This document shows, piece by piece, positions 37,780-49,175 of a stretch of 64,000 bases of DNA. This DNA comes from Castor canadensis. Lineage: Eukaryota > Chordata > Mammalia > Rodentia > Castoridae. The translations under genes were made by a program, and so were the position numbers. The notes beneath the pieces are model-generated. The model ran no database searches and was not told where the DNA came from. It saw only the letters and a list, made by a program, of their open reading frames with translations. The stretch covers positions 2,235,333 to 2,299,332 of the forward strand of contig NC_133399.1 of the NCBI RefSeq assembly GCF_047511655.1, in the 5' to 3' direction. The stretch's first letter is position 1; every line of letters starts with the position of its first letter.

Positions 37780-38085
37780 AAAATCTGAATACTTTTGAAA
37801 TCATGGTGTCACATGCCTGTCTTCCCACCATTTGCAAAACCAAGGTAGGACTAGCATATGTTCAATGTAATCCCAGAATACATCTCCAGTTCAAGAGCCA
37901 TGGATGAAGTCTCAGTCTGAAAGTAACACAAAAACAAGAGCATTTTGAAAGTCACTACCCAAGGAACATACAAAATGAATGTGCAATGTTAATATCTTAG
38001 AGTGGCAAAAGAAAAACAATGAGGATAAATATCTTCAATACAAGCCAAGCAAAAGTGTTAGTGGGGTTGTCCTGCCCCTGAGATC
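37780..38085. repeat. Inverted duplicate of 27495-27775
   Basis: This is the reverse-complement partner of the 27.5 kb block and part of the inverted series 27.5, 16, 15, 4-0 kb. Confidence 0.75.
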
Positions 38086-38089
38086 CTAA

Positions 38090-39550
38090 TTTTATGTTTT
38101 GCCTCAGTCTGCATTTCATTTTTGGAAAATGCTATCTAGACACAAGCCAAAGAGAGCATCATTCAGGAAATGATTGGAACCAGAAAGTCGTCTTCCAAAG
38201 ATCAGACGGTGGTGCCTCCTCCCACCAGATTCTGGTTGGACAATCTAGACAGTTCTTTCCCTCCAGCATTTTTCATTGGCTATTGAACCTAGGCCCTGTC
38301 ATGTTAGATCCGTGTGACAGGAGAAGTGATATCCCACATGGTAGAGTGCCGGGACCAATAAGTGATTCCAGCACAGCCCTTAGGGAACCAGGCCTCCTCC
38401 CTGGACCTTATGTTCCCCAGTGTGGGGATGCGTTGTATTTAAGCAGAACCTGCACTTGGCTTTTCTAAAGGAACTCTATTTCTTTCTCATGGAAATGGGG
38501 CCAGGAGTCTGCTCAGAGTATTCCACACTCACCATCGAAGGATATAGCCCCTGATTTCACAGAAGCAGTGTTGGAAGCTAAAGGTCAGGCAGAGGGGCCT
38601 AGTTGACACAGTCCTTGACCCCTGCATGGAAAATGAAGAATTTGCATTAGCACTCTTACAAAAGTTCCAGAGCTCTATACTGACCTGCAGCCTGAGAAAA
38701 TAGCTAACCACTTCCTCATACTTGTTCCCTGGTGAAAGAAGATGAAAAAACAACCCATGACGTCCTCATGAGACCTCCTGACATCCCTTGCTCTCATGTC
38801 CTGAAGATAACCTTTACTGCTGACATACCTTGAAGATTTGCCTGCTTTCACTTCCTTGTACTTACACATAAAAGACATGTGCTGGAATAGTTTGGCACTC
38901 ATGTTTTCCCATCAGGAGCGTGTAGTCCATCTGGTGCCTGCTTTTCTCTATTTGTGTCTTTGTCTTTTCTCATTCCCATTACCCCCAATCAGGTCTCCCA
39001 ACCCACTCCTGAGAGACATGAGAAAGCAGCAATTTCTAGGATAGGGCAGGTAAGATCCATTAGAATAGGAAAAAAGGTCAGGTGTTGTCACTCTATGTTG
39101 GTGTCAGGCATTTTGTCTTTATGGACAAGGATTTCTCACACCTGTCCCTCAGTCTACCCATTATCACCCAAGAAAGTAAGAAGAAGCTTGGCACCAGTGG
39201 CTCACACCTATAATCCTAGCTACTCAGGAGGCAGAGATCAGGAGGATAATGGTTTGAAGCTAGCCAGGGCAAATGTTTTGTGAGACCCTATCATAAAAAA
39301 TTCCCTTCACAAAAAGGGCTGGCAGAGTGACTCAAGGAGTATGCTATGAGTTCAAGCCCAGTAATGTTAAAAAAAAAAAAAAGAAAAAGTAAGAACATAC
39401 CAACAAGTGAGCACAATTATTAAGTACAAGAGAAGCTGAAGCTATCATACCAATTCCATACACCCAAATAAAACCTCGAGGTGATGAAAACTGTGTTCTA
39501 GCAGACAGAACCAAATTTGTCTTGTTTTTCCACTGTATTCACAGGCTTTC
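38090..39550 (+). repeat. Duplicated block, direct copy of 40.85-41.56 kb
   Basis: Shared sequence includes 'caggcctcctccctgg', 'atggacaaggatttct' and 'cccaagaaagtaagaaca'. The copies are 2.2-2.7 kb apart and diverged, and this one has gained a SINE at 39183. Confidence 0.7.
39183..39385 (+). mobile_element. Composite SINE with target-site duplication
   Basis: A complete composite element: 7SL-like half ('cctagctactcaggaggcag'), linker, ID-like half ('gggctggcagagtgactcaa') and A tail. The 10-bp direct repeat aaagtaagaa flanks it at 39173-39182 and 39386-39395. The paralogue at about 41402-41420 holds the empty site. Confidence 0.9.
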
Positions 39551-39606
39551 TCATTGTCACAAGGTACATTCTGACAAGACCAACTCCCTTAATGAAAATG
39601 CAAACA

Positions 39607-39690
39607 ACTTCCTGGTGCAGAGGCTCAAGAGGTACAGGGCCTGCCTAGCAAGTGTGAGACACTGAGTTTAAACCATAGTACCACAGAAAA
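39607..39690 (+). mobile_element. ID-like SINE with target-site duplication
   Basis: The body contains 'gggcctgcctagcaagtgtg', followed by a short A-rich tail. The 13-bp repeat gaaaatgcaaaca is at 39594-39606 and 39691-39703. Confidence 0.88.
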
Positions 39691-39703
39691 GAAAATGCAA
39701 ACA

Positions 39704-40199
39704 GCTGAAATATTACCAAAGCAAAGTAATCCTAGAAATCACTTGTGATTAAAGAATACCATTCTTTGTGTTCCCATTACACTTAGATGTCTTTCCTCAG
39801 AAAACCTAAAACAAGATAAGGTTCACACTTTTGATAGTCCAACTTTCTGCTTCAAAAATATTAACTAAATTGGTCAGAAAAAAAAAACATTCAATAAGCA
39901 AACTGTCCTGAATTTTGTCTCTTTCTTACTCCCCTGAAGTCTATGAACCACTCTCAACCTGAGGCACCACAACAACCCCTTCTTTATGGTCAGCTGAAAG
40001 ACAGTCTCAGCTCAGGGATAAGGATCTCTGGTCAGGAGTTAATGGTGCCCCTCCATTGTCCTTCCTCTCCCATAGTTGTCCACTACAGTATGCTCCTCCC
40101 TAGGAAGCACAGCCCTGCTCTACCTCACCCTTACAACAGACAATGCAGACCTCTGAGTTGGTGCTGTCCTGAAACATCGACTTCAATATGATCAGTTCC
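39704..40199. other. No recognised feature
   Basis: No repeat or gene signature is seen; an 82-codon frame at 39943 has no domain. Confidence 0.35.
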
Positions 40200-41270
40200 T
40201 GCCCCTATCTGAAATTAATTTTTGAACATACTATCCAGATAACTCCAATTTTGACAGAGATTGCAAAAACTCAACCCTTCAATACCTTCCCAACACTCCC
40301 CTTTGCCATGAAGCCCACATGCACATGCACAGCTCTTCCAGTGAGTTGTGCAGTGTGAAGACAGCTTCAGTTTGGGAATTTATGACAGCCCTAAGAAGAA
40401 CTGGGCTGGGGACTTGGGCCTGGTCTCAGACTGGCTTGTAAACACTTAGCAAATTCAGGGTAATCACCAATTGCCCAAGGATAATGGAGGAAGCAACAAC
40501 CTCCCACCCACTGAAGGCTGGGAAAACCTGGAGCTCAGGAGCCAAGGAGTCTTAACAGGACTGTGGGCCTGGACCATGTCGCTGTTCATAGAGAATAGTC
40601 TGCCAATCTGACCAGTCCTTCCCCGGGGGAGAAGAACAGCTGCAAAGCTGCACAAGTGGCGACTCAGGCTACAAACTGCAGCACTGCACTAGGGAGGCCC
40701 AAATCTGTACCAATCTTTTCAAGCCATTTCTAACTTCCTCTTCCTCCCTAGGGTCTGGGATGTCAGCTACAAACTCAACATTTCAGGCTTCTGAGGTGAC
40801 TTAAGTTTCTGTGATGACTTAAGTTCTGCTCACTACAATCGCACCACATGCAGGTCATAGTAGGAGAGAGACTGAATTATGTAGAATTGCTCTCAGCAGC
40901 ACAATGTGATCCAGAAAATGACAGAGGGTCCTCCTTACCAGCTTGTGATTACCCAGTTCTCAAGCACTTCTCACTGGCTAGGGATCCAGAACCCACCCCT
41001 TGAGATCTGAGTAACAGAAGAAGTGATCCCCTACCAGGTAAAGTGAAAAACCCAAATGATTGAATCCAGCAAAAGTCCTTAGGAGTTCAGGCCTCCTCCC
41101 TGGTGCCTACCCTGTCCAGCTTGGGGACTCACTGTAGTTAAGTGGAACCTGCTTTTCAGAATGGACCCTTCTTTTTCAACTGAGAAATGGAGCCAGGAAT
41201 ATGCTGTGAGAATTTCACACTCATTTTCCCATGGGGACATCCTGTGATCTCAGAAAGGTTGTGGTTCTAG
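40200..41270. repeat. Duplicated block, inverted relative to 15.18-16.31 kb
   Basis: This is the partner of the 15.2-16.3 kb block; its 40.85-41.27 kb part is also the direct paralogue of 38.1-38.6 kb. Confidence 0.65.
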
Positions 41271-42509
41271 GAGAGGCCACATGAGGACTTGCTGGGCCAG
41301 GAGGAAAATACTGATGTCACATTTCAGGAATTGGGATCATGCAATTCTCTTCATGGACAAGGATTTCTTTTACCTGATATCTCAACCTAAAGTTTATTAC
41401 CCAAGAAAGTAAGAACATATAAACAAGGGGCTACAGTAAATAAGTACATGGAGAACATGTAGCTTTCTCACCAGATCTGTACAAAAGATGTAAGAATGAA
41501 GATTGAAAAGCAATCCCAAAATACCCAATAAAAAGAATAAAAACCCTTGGAACAGTTCAGACAAGCAGACTGACTCCAAGTTACAATGAAGACCCACATT
41601 CAGAATGTACAGCATATTCCCATGCTTGAAGATCAGACTAAATGCTGAATTGGTGCCCCCCAGAACAATTTTGCAGGTGCTGCAAAAGGGACAACTAAGG
41701 ATTTAAATCTGGGGCCTCAGCATGCCTGCTGTCCCCTCTTCCTCACATGGTAAAAATGCCCCCTTCTTCAATGTTGACCTTAAACAGAGGGAAAAACCAC
41801 ACGGAGATACTTTAACATTCTGATAAAAAGAAACTGACATATTCATAAACTCATTCATGCACCTGCTTCCATAAGTTTTTCTCTAAGCTTACTTTCATAG
41901 ACTTTTAGAAATGACAGTCTGACCCCACCACTTCTCTGCATGCCTGGATAAAGGTCCAATCTTGGAATGAATAGATTGTCAAACACATCTGCATGTACAG
42001 AAAGTATGACTCCTTATTGTTGCTGTAACTTCCTACTTATTGACAAACCACTCCCTATTCCTTCCTATCTGGAGTTGTTTGAACCAATGTCATCCAAAGG
42101 CAAATGAGTGAGGGATTTGAACCTTGCTTGGAATTATTGGAAGATATTCAAACCTGAACTAGTTGGGGCCAAGTATAAGTCTTCAGGTCTTTGGAGACAA
42201 GCCATCAAGGGAGTTCAAAGGACCCTACTCTACTTCTGCTCTTCTGCTCCCTGCTGTGGTGTTTATGGTTTTGCTCCTCATCCTATGTGCTTCCAGGCCC
42301 CATGTCCAAATCCAGCAGAGCCATTTCACCATGGATGGGACCTCAATAACTAGGAAACAAAAAACAACATTAATCCTAATAATTTCAACCTCACAAATTT
42401 GTTGCAGGGTGAAAGCTGAGTAATATACTGTTTCCTATTCTCTCAGAACCTGGAATCTGCCATTTCAATCATGATAAGATCAATTTGGAAGTAATTTTCA
42501 ACACCTCTT

Positions 42510-42716
42510 TCATTCCACGAGTTCTTCACCAGCCTCTGGGTTCTTACCTCTTTCCCTGAAGATCTCAAAATTATCAGCAGTAGGACCTTCTCCCTTTGCT
42601 TTTCTATTTTCTAAATAAAAAGAGCCTCCAAGTCCATCAGGTGTAGCTACCCTTCCTTCCATTTTCTTGGTTCTGGAAATACATTCTAAAATCCATTCCT
42701 TATGTGGAGTTATCAT
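42510..42716 (-). other. Short reading frame shared with unit A', function unknown
   Basis: A 68-codon frame starting MITPHKEWIL, with RKAKGEGPTADNFEIF and ending PEAGEELVE before a stop. It corresponds to 619-855 on the plus strand. The conserved start and central motif suggest shared ancestry; whether it was ever coding is not shown. Confidence 0.3.
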
Positions 42717-42974
42717 TTTCTTCCTTTTCCTGTATGTCCCTCTCTAGCCCTTTCCCTAGGTATATACCCATTGCTCAGTTCATTAGAAAGGCCCTTCCTA
42801 GTGAATGTCTACCGAGGCATGTTTTTTCCAAGCACAAACTCTTTTCCTTAAAAGGTTCTGGACAGAACTGATAGTAGAAACTGCTTGTGTTAGACCAGTT
42901 TCTTTTGCTAATAGTAAAACACGCCAGTCAGAGAAAGGTACAAAGTTAAGTACATATTTTAGTTTTGCCTTGTT

Positions 42975-43165
42975 TTGGATTGTGGAATTAGGTTTGAACT
43001 CATGGCTTTGTGCTTCTAAACCAGGTGGTCCATCCATTTTGATCTGATTATTTTGAAGATGGGGGTCACTTCTTTGCCCAGGCTACACTTCAATACAATT
43101 TTCTTAATTTAATTTTTCCAAGTAATTAGGATTATAGGCATGATCCACAGATCCCTAGCAAAGTT
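42975..43165 (-). mobile_element. Old composite SINE relic
   Basis: Plus strand shows the reversed ID-like half ('aggtttgaactcatggcttt') and then the reversed 7SL-like half ('taattaggattataggcatg'). It is shared with 180-330. Confidence 0.6.
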
Positions 43166-43627
43166 AGTATTTTCATGAATATCAAGATTGAGGGCCAATG
43201 AGATGCACCAGGGGAAGGACTTTCTACTGCCCATTTTTTCCTTATGTAGTATCATACAAAGATATTTATCTTGTAAATTTTTTAAATGAGAACATTTATT
43301 TATCTTCCCTATTTATATGGAGAATGTGTTTACATAAAAATTTCTCTACCTTTAAGTATTTTTTACACGTATCTATAATATAAAGTTTACATTAATACCT
43401 ATCAGTGTATTTATTATTAGTAGTAATATTTTATATTTTAAGTGTCTATATACAAAGACATATGTAAATAATTCTATGTACGAAGAGTTTCATGTGATAT
43501 ATTGTGACTATTTTAAAAGACATGAAAGTGGTGAGAAAAGTTTGAGGAAAGAAAGAGGACAGGCTGGAGGGTGAGAAGAGTGTTTGTGATCAACCTACAC
43601 AATATAGATTTATGAAAATGTCATACT
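43166..43627. other. No recognised feature; AT-rich
   Basis: AT-rich, partly low-complexity sequence. Confidence 0.35.
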
Positions 43628-43838
43628 GAGCCAGGCAAAAATGGCCATTGCCTGTAATCTGAGGTTCTTGGAGGCTGAGATGAGGAGGATTTGGTCCATG
43701 TTAGTACAGGTCAAATAAAAAGGTGGGGGAACACCTGATCTCAAAATAATAGCCAAAATAGACAGGCCAGAGGTGAGACTCAACTAGTACAGTACCTGCC
43801 AAGCAAGTGCAAAGCCCTGAGATCCATTAATTTGCCTA
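43628..43838 (+). mobile_element. Composite SINE, diverged
   Basis: A 7SL-like half ('ttgcctgtaatctgaggttc') is followed by the ID-like half ('tacctgccaagcaagtgcaa'). Confidence 0.75.
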
Positions 43839-44258
43839 ATTAATATATGCTAATAAAATCTCACTGATTTTTATTCCTGTCTTACCAGTATATTAAGAGT
43901 TTTATCATTGAATAAGAAAATCAATTGAACAGGTAAGCACTTCTTTTATGAGGTGGTATTGCTAGGCAATAAAATCAATCAAAACTGTGCTTTGAGCAAT
44001 TATGCACAAACAGAAAGACCATGCAACTCTGACTTTATATGAGGACAGCACTAAAACCCGCTGGTAATTAACGAAGGATGGATTCCTCAGGCTTGTGCTG
44101 TATCTTCTGCATTTATCAAACCTGATGATCTGTTTAGAATATTCTGTGTCTGTCATCCTTAAAGAAGTGGTGAGAGCTTACAGATGGCAAAAGCAAAAAT
44201 AGGGTCACCAATCTCATCCAAAATATCACAATATGTCCTCAAAGACAGAGTCAAAGGC
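43839..44258. other. No recognised feature
   Basis: No repeat or gene signature is seen. Confidence 0.35.
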
Positions 44259-44269
44259 AGAATTTAAAT

Positions 44270-44362
44270 TGGTGTTTTGGCTCAAGAGATTGAGTGCCTG
44301 CTATGCAAGCACAAAGCCCTGAGTTCAAACCCTACCCCATCCAAATAAAAAAAGCAAAAATA
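44270..44362 (+). mobile_element. ID-like SINE with target-site duplication
   Basis: The body 'tgagtgcctgctatgcaagc' and 'ccctgagttcaaaccctacc' ends in an A-rich tail. The 11-bp repeat agaatttaaat is at 44259-44269 and 44363-44373. Confidence 0.88.
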
Positions 44363-44373
44363 AGAATTTAAAT

Positions 44374-45900
44374 CTGGACGCATGACAGAGACACCTGCGA
44401 TTATGCCAGGGGAAAATGAAATATCTTTCCAAAGGAAAAACATTATACACAGTTTAGGATTAGCTACAGAAATGACTGGGCTCATTCATGGGAGTAGTAT
44501 TGAGAGCAAAATAAGAGTTTCAAATGGATAAAGAAGACATATAAATATCCAGTGACAGACCATCTGGTGACAGTCATGAACATTGAAGTCAAGGAACCAA
44601 AGAAGCAGGAGGATATTTGATTATTTGATTAATTGTCTTACCTAAGAATGTGCTAAGTTGAAGACAATACAATGCTGCCATGTCTGTCTTCTCAAAGGAA
44701 TGATTATTTGCAAGTTTCTTAAGTCAATATGAAGTATTTGGCAAAGTTTCCTTCCTACTGTAGGTAGACATGAAGGATGCATCAGAGACAGCTGATTCTT
44801 CATTCAAAACTGTGATTGGGACTTTTGACTGTATTAAATTATGAATGCTGATGTGATGTCCATAAGTAACCTTCAGTACGTAGCAGAGGGATGAGGCCAA
44901 TGAGTCTACATTGAGGTCAGATTTGAGCCTGCAGACAGAGGGCAAAGAAGATCCACTAGGTTGTTTCTGCGCAGTTTCTCTCCTTTCCAGCTGGGCTCCA
45001 GCTACTGAAAACAATGTAGGAGGCATGGACAGTGAGGAGTTGTAGAGCATACACCAGAGAGCAGGACAGACATGGACACCATTGTGGGGTCCTCTCTTCC
45101 CTGAGTTTGAAACTCACAGTGCTTTGGGGTTATTTTCTGGACAGTATTTTTTTTCATGCATAAAGGTAGTGGAATCACAATGTATTGTTTCTGTAATTAA
45201 AATCTGTGAAGAACATGCTTAAGACCAAGCCAGATTCAGGCAGTGTCCTAGAAAAAGTCTCATGATTTTGGCAGGTTTTTTTAGGTCAGAACCTTAAACA
45301 GACTCCAGGTAAGAGATTCTGCTGGCAAATACAAAGGAGCTAAAGGAGAGATCATTTCAGTCATTGAAGGAGAGGGACCAGAGGATGGCAAACTCCCAAA
45401 GCTACATCCTTACCTGCTCTTAACTCAGCCCAGAGACTTATGGTCTGTGTGGTGTAGAACATTTTATTTTGGCCTTGGATAAAGCAATCTGAGGTAGATA
45501 AAGGTTTGGCTTTAGTCCATCTTGATTCTTGTGTAGAATGCTGCTGGCATGTAACTCCCATTTCTAATTGCATCCCCTGTGTTGTCACATTTTAACTTAC
45601 TTGGCTGAAAATGGTAGATTGTGTAATAAGGAGTCAGAAAGGCTAGGCCATGAAGCCAACTCTCTCATTCCAACTACCTGAAGAGTGACATCACGCTCTC
45701 TCTCATTTGCTAGTAGGCCTTGCACACAAAAGAGGAAGAAGCTCATCACTGCGATATCAGACTTAAACAAAAGGGCAACAGTTCTTACAATTAAACAAAG
45801 TGACCTTAAAATGGCATGAAAAAGTGAGAGTATTAATCCCATTGGGTAAACATAAATTTGGTCATATTTAGAATACTCAAATGGTGTTAGGCAGAGTGTG
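44374..45900. other. No gene recognised
   Basis: About 1.5 kb. Frames at 44724-45050, 45361-45588 and 45597-45842 (all minus) lack domains and are not repeated elsewhere in the window. Confidence 0.35.
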
Positions 45901-45917
45901 AAAATTTTTCAACTTCA

Positions 45918-45996
45918 AGGCCAGCAGATTGGCTCAAGTGGGAGGGTGCCTGCCTAGCAAATGTGAAGTCCTCAGTTCAAACCCCAGTACTACCAA
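45918..45996 (+). mobile_element. ID-like SINE with target-site duplication
   Basis: The body 'gattggctcaagtgggaggg' and 'tcagttcaaaccccagtact' is close to the family consensus. The imperfect ~16-bp repeat aaaatttt-(t)caacttca / aaaattttaaacttca lies at 45901-45917 and 45997-46012. Confidence 0.88.
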
Positions 45997-46012
45997 AAAA
46001 TTTTAAACTTCA

Positions 46013-47261
46013 GTATATGAGAAACAATCATTAAAAACAAATAAACATATAATATTTCTTAACGGGTATAAAGTACAGAGAGATATAAAGTTTGACATGA
46101 AAAATATTGAATGTGGAGTAGGAAGAAAATAAAAATAACTTCTCTTCATATTTAACTATAGCTAAGCTTTTGTTTACTAAAGTTTGAATAGCCATAATAT
46201 ATTTTATTTAATTTTTGTTGTAACTATAAAAAAATTTCTAATCATGACACAATGATCAAGAAAAACAAATGAAACCACATCCTATCAATAACACACAAAA
46301 TACAGAACATGTCAGCAAGATGGAAGGGATGAGTATCTACACAGATCATTCATCATTGTGAAGACGGTAGACTGGACTAGTGACAGCAGTGAATTATTAG
46401 CACCTATGAGGCATAGAGCCAGAAAGCTGGTGAGGCATTTTCATTCAAACCTGGCATTGATGGGAAAGCACTGAAGGTTCAGTAGTGAACAGCACCCTAG
46501 AAAAATAAAATTCCAGATCAGGAAAGAGGGAGAGAAAAAAGCAGAAGCACATGGAATGCATAATGTCTGAGGGAACACCTAAGTAAAAGAAAGCAAGAGC
46601 CTCACAAAACATGCAGTCTAGTGTCATGGAAAACAGAAACATATAAACATCCAAATATGTCTAGTGCATATGAGAGCACATGCACTGTGAGATAAAGACA
46701 GCCTGTGTGCAGCACAGTCCAGAGCTGAAATGAATGAAAAAAATGACTCAGGAACCACAAAGAACACTGCTCTCAGTAGAGTCTCCGTACAGAGTACATA
46801 ACACCTGCATAACATTCCGTCAATAGGAAAGTTCTCACTTTATCTAGGCATTCAGTCAAGGTGCAGCAGTGACAGGCCATTTTGATAAACTCCTGCATCT
46901 GGAACTTCAGCACTGATGATCCCAACATTGTCCTATCTCTGGGATCTCCCAGCAAGGGTCAGTTGCTGATCCAGTGAGTGCTGGCATGGAGTACTGGTCT
47001 AGCTGTAGTGGAAAGGCTTCAAGAGAAATCAAGGGCAGAGTTCCATGTGGTGGGAAACTGGTCAGAAATGAAGGGGACAGACAAAATCTCTTCCTGTTTT
47101 GGCTGTTGGTCAGGAAGCATGTTAAAGACAAATACTTAAATGCTACATGAAATTAAAGCAAAGTGGAGAAATCAAAATGTATTCAAATTCTCTCATGAAT
47201 CCAACACAGATATAAATCAAAGTAGAAAACCTTATCAACTGATCTGATTAAAACAGTATCA
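46013..47261. other. No gene recognised
   Basis: About 1.25 kb with overlapping minus-strand frames of 60-75 codons that show no domain. Confidence 0.35.
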
Positions 47262-47366
47262 TGTTCACTTAAGCAGCACCTAGAGTGAAAATGGAATGAT
47301 GCCGAGAAGGTTAACATGGCACTGCACAAGGATGACATGCAAATTTGTAAGCACTTCATATTAAAA
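47262..47366 (+). pseudogene. U6 snRNA retropseudogene
   Basis: The sequence follows the U6 spliceosomal RNA from its 5' stem-loop (gttcacttaagcagcac) through the position of the catalytic box, here gccgagaagg where U6 has acagagaa-type sequence, to 'cacaaggatgacatgcaaat' and 'cttcatatt'. Several changes in the core and an A-rich 3' tail (47357-47376) mark it as a reverse-transcribed, non-functional copy. No upstream U6-type promoter (PSE/TATA) was recognised. Confidence 0.9.
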
Positions 47367-47665
47367 ATCAAAAAAGACAATACCCACCAAACTCAAACAT
47401 AACTTACAGTGTCATGTCACATTAATTCCTATACTTTCTTTTATTAACCTGTTATCATTTGAAATAGAGTGCTGCTAGTGTACAATGTATGGGCTTAGGC
47501 AGTCCTCCTGCCTCACGATCCACTGCAGCTGGGTTTAATAGTAGGCACCAGAGGCTCTGTACCACTTGAGCATAGCCTCCCTTTTATTCATTTGAATATT
47601 TTTTCCTTCACTTTGTAATGTATATTTGCAGTTTATGTTGATGCACTATGCTTCACTTGTCTCCT

Positions 47666-47711
47666 CTGTGTGTGTGTGTATGTGTGCGTGTGCATGTGCG
47701 TGTGTGTGTGT
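47666..47711 (+). repeat. (TG)n microsatellite, interrupted
   Basis: About 46 bp of TG repeats with a few C/A interruptions. Confidence 0.9.
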
Positions 47712-47985
47712 TGCTATGGATTTAGCCCAAGGCCTTGTAATTGCTAGTCAAACTTCCTAGTGGTGAGCTACATCCATAAGACTTTGAGACAGAATCTCAC
47801 TAAAGACTTCCTAGTGGTGAGCTACATCCATAAGACTTTGAGACAGAATCTCACTAAAGACTTCCTAGTGGTGAGCTACATCCATAAGACTTTGAGACAG
47901 AATCTCACTAAATGTCCCTGACTGTCATCAATTGGTGATTCTGACATTTAATTTCAGGCCTAGCACTTCCTAGGCAGGCACATCA
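47712..47985 (-). mobile_element. Rodent ID/B1-type SINE, internally expanded
   Basis: The plus strand shows the reversed ID-like part ('ggatttagcccaaggccttg', 'gtggtgagctacatcc') and the reversed B1-like part ('tttgagacagaatctcacta'). It contains the 54-bp tandem repeat described separately. Confidence 0.6.
47753..47912 (+). repeat. 54-bp exact tandem repeat, three copies
   Basis: Units start at 47753, 47807 and 47861, each beginning cttcctagtggtgagc. No mismatch was seen between units; the third ends two bases short. Confidence 0.95.
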
Positions 47986-48243
47986 AAGGCCTGATATCCA
48001 CTTTCAAATAACATTACACAGGTTCAGGGTCAATGCAGATATCTTGGAATGCTTGAGTTCTCTCTCCCATCTCTAATATAGTTGCTTTCATTCATCATTT
48101 CCTTTTTGGCAATGTAAGGACCTGGTATAATGTTGAAAATTTTCATTTTGGCCATTTATATGTGATAACAAATGTGAATAATTGATTTTGGAGTCAGAAG
48201 GCATGGCTTAAGTGTTAGATCATGTGACTAGCAAATGTATGAC

Positions 48244-49175
48244 TCTGGAATAGCTAGGATTACAGGCATTGAGTCACGAGTGCCCATCAACTAAAGATCA
48301 AACATAACTATTACATGATAAAAACTTATACTAATTAAAGATTGTGCATATGTTCTCCTGAAAAACACAATCACTCCTCAGACTGTCCTTGGTGGAGTCC
48401 TTCCTTAGACTGTTGGTGCTATCACAATTCAGAGGCATACATTTCTTTTACCTCTCCCTGGAAATTATAACACCTGTTATCCAAAGGTTTACATTCTGCT
48501 ATTTTACTTTACATTGGTCTGAGTGTAAATGGAAAATTCCCAAGTACCAAACTTTGAATGTTCTATACTGATAATGTCACAAAATGTGGCATCAACTCCA
48601 TCATTTACCTTACTTCATTACATCACTTAAATGCTGCCTGATGGTACAGTTGTGGGATACTGAAGAACAGGGAAATGGGACATTGAGGCTTTTTTAGGAA
48701 GCAATGTTTATTAGCATGCCAGCAGTGACTCAGTGGAATCACATCCAAAGGTGAGCCTTGAGAACAATGGGGCCTTTCCTTATACACCATTCTAGGCAGG
48801 TTAGAGAAGCAAGAAACAAAGTTTAATCTATATGTGGTTACATACTATCTCATTGGCTAGCATTTTCTCAGTGCTAAGTGACCTTCATGTTCAGATTCTT
48901 TAAGTTTTATCTCCCTGCTAGGCCGTCTCCTCCTCCCTGGTACATTACCAGCACACAGACTTGCCTGCTTCTTTTCTGGCCCTCTTCCCTTCTTCATTCT
49001 ATTATCAAAGATGAAGAAGAGTAAATACAGTAAAATATGATATATTGAAAGAGGTGGAGAACATATGCACAATCTTTAATTAGTATAAGTTTTTTTTATC
49101 ATCTAATAGTTATATTTGATCTTTAGTTGATGGGCACTTGTGACTCATGCCTGTAATACTAGCTACCCCAGAGGC
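48244..49175. repeat. Close inverted repeat, ~115-bp arms, ~700-bp loop
   Basis: The left arm 48244-48359 and the right arm 49059-49175 are reverse complements with only a handful of differences by eye. The arms contain the 5' end of a composite SINE plus about 80 bp of its flanking DNA ('gcccatcaactaaagatcaa', 'attaaagattgtgcatatgt'). Confidence 0.9.

Larger units (their letters stand above)
41400..43165 (-). repeat. Segmental-duplication unit A'' (inverted copy)
   Basis: The reverse complement is collinear with 130-1631 plus 3894-4175. Paired positions keep a constant sum once the 2262-bp L1 in A' is removed, which shows very few large indels. The uninterrupted L1 target lies at about 41690-41710. 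The copy shares the old SINE relic near 42975-43165 with A'. Confidence 0.85.

Noticed and set aside
42108-42353. 81-codon frame matching the minus-strand frame at 976-1233
   Set aside because: The two frames are similar only because the DNA is duplicated; the copies at 6.1 and 58.7 kb have stops, and no domain is visible.
47753-47912. CRISPR array
   Set aside because: The three units are contiguous with no spacers, and the sequence is mammalian SINE DNA.
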